From contig PMSX01000232.1 in assembly GCA_003167495.1 (NCBI GenBank), forward strand, positions 2,667 through 66,666: a DNA stretch of 64,000 nucleotides, written 5' to 3'. Below the pieces are notes generated by a model, which saw only the letters and a list, made by a program, of their open reading frames with translations, had not been told where the DNA came from and did not search any database. This stretch comes from Bryobacterales bacterium (GTDB lineage: Bacteria; Acidobacteriota; Terriglobia; Bryobacterales; Bryobacteraceae). Made by a program: the position numbers and the translations under genes. Shown piece after piece: positions 60,160 through 64,000 of this stretch (position 1 is its first letter; every line of letters begins with the position of its first letter).

Positions 60160-61275
60160 TGGATGTTTGTAAATTTAATACCGTAGTCGTTTGTGGGATC
60201 GCGATACATGGTGTGGACGTGCATCGTTAGATCTCCGCCCACGCCTTGTGGCGAGAATTCGATGACAAGCTTCGGCCCTTGAATGCGGTAATAGGCGCTG
60301 CCGTTTTTACCGGGTTCATGGGGTCCGTTCCATGCAAAATAGGTGTCGTCCAGGCCGGCCTTTGATCTGTTTCATGCGAGGCGTGGCGTAAGCTTCGTTG
60401 ATGATACCGGCCCACTCTGAAATCACATCAAGTAGCATTGCCCGTTGCGGCTCATTCAGCGCAGAGGCTTTGAGCCCCTCCGGCTGGATCGTCACCCCTG
60501 ACTGGCCCGGCCCGAGCACCAGGTCGTTCACACGGTAGTTCAGAATGGCTTGCTGGCGCTGGGTCTCGTCCAGTGCGTTCAAGAGGGCGAAGGCCTGGTC
60601 GTTCTCCTGAGCAAGCACGCCCACTGTCTTACCGTAGGAGGTATAGAGAGCGGGTTGCGCACCGGTGAGGGTTGGCGTGATGACGCCCTGTTTTCCTGCG
60701 ATCGTAACGTTGAGCGCGAGATGATGTCCACCCAACCCCAACATCCAGGGTGTAGTAGCACTCGGGCTTCCGAAAATGCCGATTGTATAGGCAGCAGTGC
60801 CAGAGGCGAAGGGCGTGCCGCTGTCCGCCAGCGCTTGATCGGAGCCCATGATCTCGAGAACTTTCTGGTAGCCTTTGGGACTTAACAACACTTGCAACGC
60901 ATGGGTGGCCGCATCGCGCTGGGCGGCGTTCAGGTTGCCAAGACGCAGACCAGGCCGCGGCACGTCACTGACCGGGTAATTGGACCGGACCGCGTCGCCA
61001 TACTTCTCGCCGACAAAGCCGCCAGGAGGACCCATACCGCTTCTGCTAAACTTGCCGGCCGCGGCCGTCTTCAGAGGCGTGAAGGAGAACTGTACTTTTT
61101 TACGCTGCTCAGGGCTGAGCGAACTCAGAAAGGCTCGTGTAGCTGCCACGATGGTCTCCGTTTAAGCGTCGGTAGTGGATCGCGATTCCGCGGAGATCCC
61201 CCTCATGCCGGGGACGGCACAGAGGGCAGCGGTGGGCACGGTCAGGATGAAAAGCTTCCAGTTCTTTGCAGTCAT
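60156..61275 (-). pseudogene. DUF3500 exported protein, copy B, with stop codon and frameshift
   Basis: From the ATG at 61275 a signal peptide follows (NWKLFILTVPTAALCAV). At 61164-61162 an in-frame TAA interrupts, and the DUF3500 domain continues in the same frame (RAFLSSLSPEQRKKVQFSFT, LGLGGHHLALNVTIAGKQGV, LDETQRQQAILNYRVNDLVL). Near 60360 one extra base shifts the frame. After correction GLDDTYFAWNG, SAYYRIQGPKLVIEFSPQ and HTMYRDPTNDYGIKFTNIQ lead to a TGA at 60158-60156 that overlaps the start of copy A. Re-initiation at the GTG at 61149 would give an exported-signal-less protein. Two independent lesions argue for a genuine pseudogene rather than a read error. Confidence 0.75.
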
Positions 61276-61561
61276 TGTGTTCCGACCAAGGCATAATGTC
61301 CTTCAAATCGCAATCGGTGATTTGCTCCTGTCGCATACTGTGAGTTTGCAAGTATCGCCTTAAAGTTATCTTAAATTTTGGAAATGATCTTTGATGTAAT
61401 TTTTTGTAAACTCGCCCTAACAAGCAGCGCCGGACATCGTCCTGCAGCACTTCGCCTTTCAGAAACGAAAAGGCGCCACTTCCTAGGTCGCTAACGCTTT
61501 CCATCTCGGTTTCGATGTTGGTTGGGTTCCGATTTGTCGCGAATTCAGGGTTCGGTTGCAG

Positions 61562-61621
61562 GAAATCTTTCCTATTTCAGTTGAAATGTTTCTAGATTAG
61601 GAGCCTTGGGGTAGGTATAAT
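61562..61621 (+). promoter_or_regulatory. Operator pair and promoter upstream of the MFS transporter
   Basis: GAAATCTTTC (61562-61571) and GAAATGTTTC (61583-61592) are centred 21 bp apart. The second directly touches a -35-like TAGATT (61593-61598), with a 17-bp spacer to a consensus -10 TATAAT (61616-61621). An ATG begins at 61628, six bases after the -10. The geometry is the same as at 7801-7847: operator, touching -35, 17-bp spacer, TATAAT, leaderless start. This supports joint control of the two loci. Confidence 0.72.
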
Positions 61622-61627
61622 TTCACC

Positions 61628-61690
61628 ATGTCGGAGTCAACCGAAGTTTTGCATAAGTTTACCGCTGGAAGTTATGCGAGTGAGAAGTGA
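61628..61690 (+). CDS. Leaderless 20-codon upstream ORF coupled to the MFS gene
   Basis: The ATG six bases downstream of the TATAAT opens a 20-codon frame, MSESTEVLHKFTAGSYASEK, whose TGA overlaps the GTG start of the MFS gene (GTGA, 61687-61690). Its last 18 bases match the end of DUF6807 copy 1 (9652-9669) at 16 positions, both ending Y-A-S-E-K. It may be a leader peptide that delivers ribosomes to the weak GTG start, or the shrunken remnant of a DUF6807-like gene. Reality as a translated peptide is inferred from position only. Confidence 0.45.
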   Translation: MSESTEVLHKFTAGSYASEK

Positions 61691-62916
61691 AAGACAGGCG
61701 GCGTTGGTGGATTGTCTGGACGCTGTTCTTCTCAACGGCGATTAACTATATCAATCGCCAGACGCTTTCGGTTCTCGCGCCGCTGATCTCAAAACAGTTC
61801 CACCTGAATCACAGTCAGCTGTCGAATATTTTTGGCTCATTTCAATTCGCCTATGCCGGAGCGTGGCTGCTGGGCGGCATTTTCCTCGATATCGTGGGAA
61901 CACGCCTCGGCCTTGCGATCGCGGTGGTGTGGTGGTCGCTGGTCAGTTGCGCTACGAGTTTTGCCAATTCGGCTTTTTCTTTTGGGGTGCTGCGGTTTTT
62001 TTTGGGAATTGGCGAAGGTTTCAACTGGCCGGGCGCAAGCAAAGCGGTATCGGAATTCTTTCCAAAGGAAGAACGGGGCACGGCGGTTGCCATTTTCGAC
62101 AGCGGTTCTAGTGTAGGCGGAGCGATTGCGGCCATAGCCATTCCATTCATAGCTTTGAAATTTGGATGGCGATATGCGTTTGTTTTTTCGGGCGCGCTCG
62201 GGTTCGTATGGCTGGCGGCGTGGCTGGTGGTCTATCCGCCCCTCACGCGCGAAATGAAGCAGCAAAAGCGTGATGCAAGCTTGCTGCGCGACAAAGCAAC
62301 GTGGATTGGCATTCTGAAACGGCGCGAGACGTGGGGCATCGTGATTGGGCGCTCGTTGACCGACCCCATCTGGTGGTTTTACGTTTTCTGGCTGCCGCAG
62401 TACTTGAGCGACACGCGAGGCTTCAGCTTGAAACAGATTGCCGCTTCCGCTTGGATACCATTTGTGGCGGCGGACCTGGGCAACTTTGCCGGCGGAATCA
62501 TTTCGGGAGCGCTGATTCGAAGCGGCGTGGCCCTATTACGCGCGCGCAAGTTGGTTTGCATTGTAAGCTGCATTCCTATGCTGGCCGGCATTCCGGCGGC
62601 GCTGATTGGGGATCCATTCTCTTCCCTGGCGTTTATCTGCGTCGCGCTGTTCGGCTACGCAAGCTGGTCGACGATGGGCCTGACATTTCCCTCCGATCTC
62701 TTCCCTTCTGAAATAGTGGCGTCCGTTACCGGTTTAAGCGGGTTTGCCGCAGGCTTAGCGGGAACGCTTTTCACTCTGTTGGTAGGGCTGCTGGTTGATC
62801 ACTTCTCGTATTTGCCAGCGTTCATCGTCGCGGCCACTGCACCGCTTCTGGCGACTGTGAGCGTGATATTTCTGATTCGCCGCGGGCTGGAAGGAACGAC
62901 GGTGAAAGCAGTGTGA
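61687..62916 (+). CDS. MFS transporter, anion:cation symporter (hexuronate-type) family
   Basis: This is a 409-residue inner-membrane protein with twelve transmembrane segments. It starts MKDRRRWWIVWTLFFSTAIN, then YINRQTLSVLAPLI, the N-terminal signature of ACS-family transporters such as ExuT. Further marks are GGIFLDIVGTRLGLAIAVVW (motif A region), FFLGIGEGFNWPGASKAVSE with FFPKEERGTA, ITDPIWW-like SLTDPIWWFYVFWLPQYLS, and LFPSEIVASVTGLSGFAAG. ACS members carry sugar acids and similar anions with protons. The start is a GTG overlapping the stop of a 20-codon upstream frame, so translation is probably coupled. The operator pair upstream links it to the 7.8-31 kb locus, and the LacI-type gene follows. 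Confidence 0.88.
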   Translation: MKDRRRWWIVWTLFFSTAINYINRQTLSVLAPLISKQFHLNHSQLSNIFGSFQFAYAGAWLLGGIFLDIVGTRLGLAIAVVWWSLVSCATSFANSAFSFGVLRFFLGIGEGFNWPGASKAVSEFFPKEERGTAVAIFDSGSSVGGAIAAIAIPFIALKFGWRYAFVFSGALGFVWLAAWLVVYPPLTREMKQQKRDASLLRDKATWIGILKRRETWGIVIGRSLTDPIWWFYVFWLPQYLSDTRGFSLKQIAASAWIPFVAADLGNFAGGIISGALIRSGVALLRARKLVCIVSCIPMLAGIPAALIGDPFSSLAFICVALFGYASWSTMGLTFPSDLFPSEIVASVTGLSGFAAGLAGTLFTLLVGLLVDHFSYLPAFIVAATAPLLATVSVIFLIRRGLEGTTVKAV

Positions 62917-63034
62917 AGGTAAGAGAACAGGCGAAACGGGAGCACTTCCCATTTATGCTGAAAGAAAACTCGAGACTGTGGCCCGGGAGTTTCCTTGTGC
63001 GAAGATCCCCGACCCGTGGCAAGGAAAGTCTGCT

Positions 63035-64000
63035 GTGAAAAAGAAATCGTTTAAAGATCTGGCGAAGCTGGCAAGAGTGAGTCCGGCAACCGTGTCCAGA
63101 GTGGCTAAGGGACAGGTGAACGTGGATGCGGGCATCCGCGCCAGGGTTCGGAAGGCGGCGCATACGCTCGGGATCGATCTGGAGCAGCGGCGCCATGAGA
63201 AGACCAACATCATTGCATTTATGCTGGCGAACCGGGATCTCTTGCACAATTTTCAAGCGCGGATTTTGTTCGGTTCGCAAAGGTATTGCGCTGCCCAGGA
63301 ACGAGAACTGCTGTTCATGTCGTTCCGCTATTCGGCGTCCACGCCGTCCAAAGATTTACATCTGCCGAGAATTCTTACTGAACGCGGACTGGTGCGCGCG
63401 ATGATTCTTGGAGGCACCAATTATCCAAACATGCTGAACGCGCTGCGCGAACGGGAAATTCCATTCGCGGTGCTGGGGAATAACGTGATTGGCGATTGGG
63501 ATTCCAACAAATTCGATGCGGTGTATTCCGACGATGTGCAGGGAGCGTTCGAATTGACATCGCATCTGATTGGGGATGGTCATCACGATATCTGGTTCAT
63601 TGGCGACACCGAGATGCCCTGGTATGCGCGCTGCGCGGAAGGCTACCGCAGGAGAATGCTGCAAGCTGGACTGCAGCCCCGGATGAGTGAGATCCACTCC
63701 GAAGACCGGCAATTGGGCTATCTGGCGATGCGTTCGATTATTTCGCGCGGTGAACCGGTTACCGCAGTTTTTGCCGGGTCCGATCAGATCGCCAGCGGCG
63801 TCTACGATGCTTTGCGCCAACTGGGCCTTTCCATCCCCGACGACATCAGTGTTGCCGGTTTTAACGACAGCGAAGGCTCACTGATGGACCCGCCTTTGAC
63901 GAGTGTCCTCGAGTTCCCAGAAGAGCTAGGCAGGCATCTGGCGGAATTTGTGCAAAGGCGCATTCAGACCCCGGATAGAGAACCCCAATCGCTGACGATT
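63035..64000 (+). CDS. LacI-family transcriptional regulator (3' end beyond window)
   Basis: 322 codons are present; the C terminus lies outside. The helix-turn-helix is FKDLAKLARVSPATVSRVAK (about 6-25), followed by the hinge region VRKAAHTLGIDL. The periplasmic-binding-protein-like sensor domain then reads NIIAFMLANRDLLHNFQARI, RAMILGG, FAVLGNN, FDAVYSDDVQGAFELTSHLI, HHDIWFIGD, AVFAGSDQIASGVYDAL, IPDDISVAGFNDSE and PPLTSVLEFP. The start is the GTG at 63035 with AAGGAAAG before it. LacI proteins bind short palindromes with a central CpG or similar step and release them on sugar binding. The GAAAYRTTTC sites across this window are the natural candidates. It lies 118 bases after the MFS gene in the same direction. 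Confidence 0.9.
   Translation, partial: MKKKSFKDLAKLARVSPATVSRVAKGQVNVDAGIRARVRKAAHTLGIDLEQRRHEKTNIIAFMLANRDLLHNFQARILFGSQRYCAAQERELLFMSFRYSASTPSKDLHLPRILTERGLVRAMILGGTNYPNMLNALREREIPFAVLGNNVIGDWDSNKFDAVYSDDVQGAFELTSHLIGDGHHDIWFIGDTEMPWYARCAEGYRRRMLQAGLQPRMSEIHSEDRQLGYLAMRSIISRGEPVTAVFAGSDQIASGVYDALRQLGLSIPDDISVAGFNDSEGSLMDPPLTSVLEFPEELGRHLAEFVQRRIQTPDREPQSLTI

Noticed and set aside
61162-61164. TAA in DUF3500 copy B as possible recoding
   Set aside because: No recoding of TAA in ordinary bacteria is known, and a second frameshift lesion in the same gene indicates decay.
61109-61504. Minus-strand open frame of 131 codons overlapping the DUF3500 copy B start
   Set aside because: It crosses the signal peptide and domain start of copy B in another frame and is Cys/His-rich only by chance.

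Overview
The window reads as a chromosomal segment of an Acidobacteriota bacterium, most like the Bryobacterales/Solibacter group. The reasons are two very large Oar-like TonB-dependent receptors with an N-terminal carboxypeptidase-regulatory domain, a DUF1552/DUF1592 pair with a CxxCH cytochrome-like protein, two DUF6807 proteins, Tat-exported hydrolases and a Gfo/Idh/MocA oxidoreductase, DUF3500 proteins and a GH12 cellulase, all at moderately high G+C. This is inference from gene families; no rRNA, tRNA, CRISPR array or insertion sequence was seen.

Layout. 1-7.8 kb: a cut-off luciferase-like oxidoreductase, a DinB protein, two gene remnants, a tandem HD/HD-GYP protein, secreted proteins, a glycosidase-like protein and a Ku remnant. 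7.8-31 kb: a carbohydrate-type accessory locus (NagB-like isomerase, two DUF6807 proteins, two paralogous Tat hydrolases, Gfo/Idh/MocA, two TonB receptors, a frameshifted amidohydrolase, two leucine-rich-repeat proteins, DUF1552 and DUF1592). 31-34 kb: D-aminoacylase and a DoxX-like membrane protein. 34-38 kb: a two-gene unit coding for a 974-residue protein with about twenty 29-residue helical repeats and a C-terminal HELTH metallopeptidase-like domain, coupled to a caspase/gingipain-fold protein. 38-48 kb: Ku, two decayed genes, an ABC exporter, a GH12-FN3-CBM2 endoglucanase, a small lipoprotein and a carboxylesterase. 48-51 kb: a TolC gene fused by deletion to a truncated DHA2 drug exporter, an OsmC gene whose peroxidatic cysteine codon is an in-frame UGA (candidate selenoprotein) and a frameshifted lycopene cyclase. 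51-57.5 kb: a superfamily 1 helicase and TadE/TadG-type proteins. 57.5-61.3 kb: HupE-like and DUF3500 genes. 61.5-64 kb: an MFS transporter and the start of a LacI-family regulator.

How they work together. A 10-bp palindrome, GAAAYRTTTC, recurs in the promoter regions of the 7.8-31 kb locus and again before the MFS transporter that neighbours the lacI-type gene. In several places it touches a -35 hexamer, and three times it occurs as a pair 20-21 bp apart. I infer a LacI-controlled regulon for uptake and breakdown of a glycoside or amino sugar: TonB receptors for outer-membrane uptake, Tat-exported hydrolases and oxidoreductase, DUF6807 proteins and the NagB-like enzyme for processing, and the MFS protein for inner-membrane uptake.

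An unusual number of reading frames are broken by single-base changes. This may be real gene decay or sequencing error, so the broken genes should be read with that in mind.
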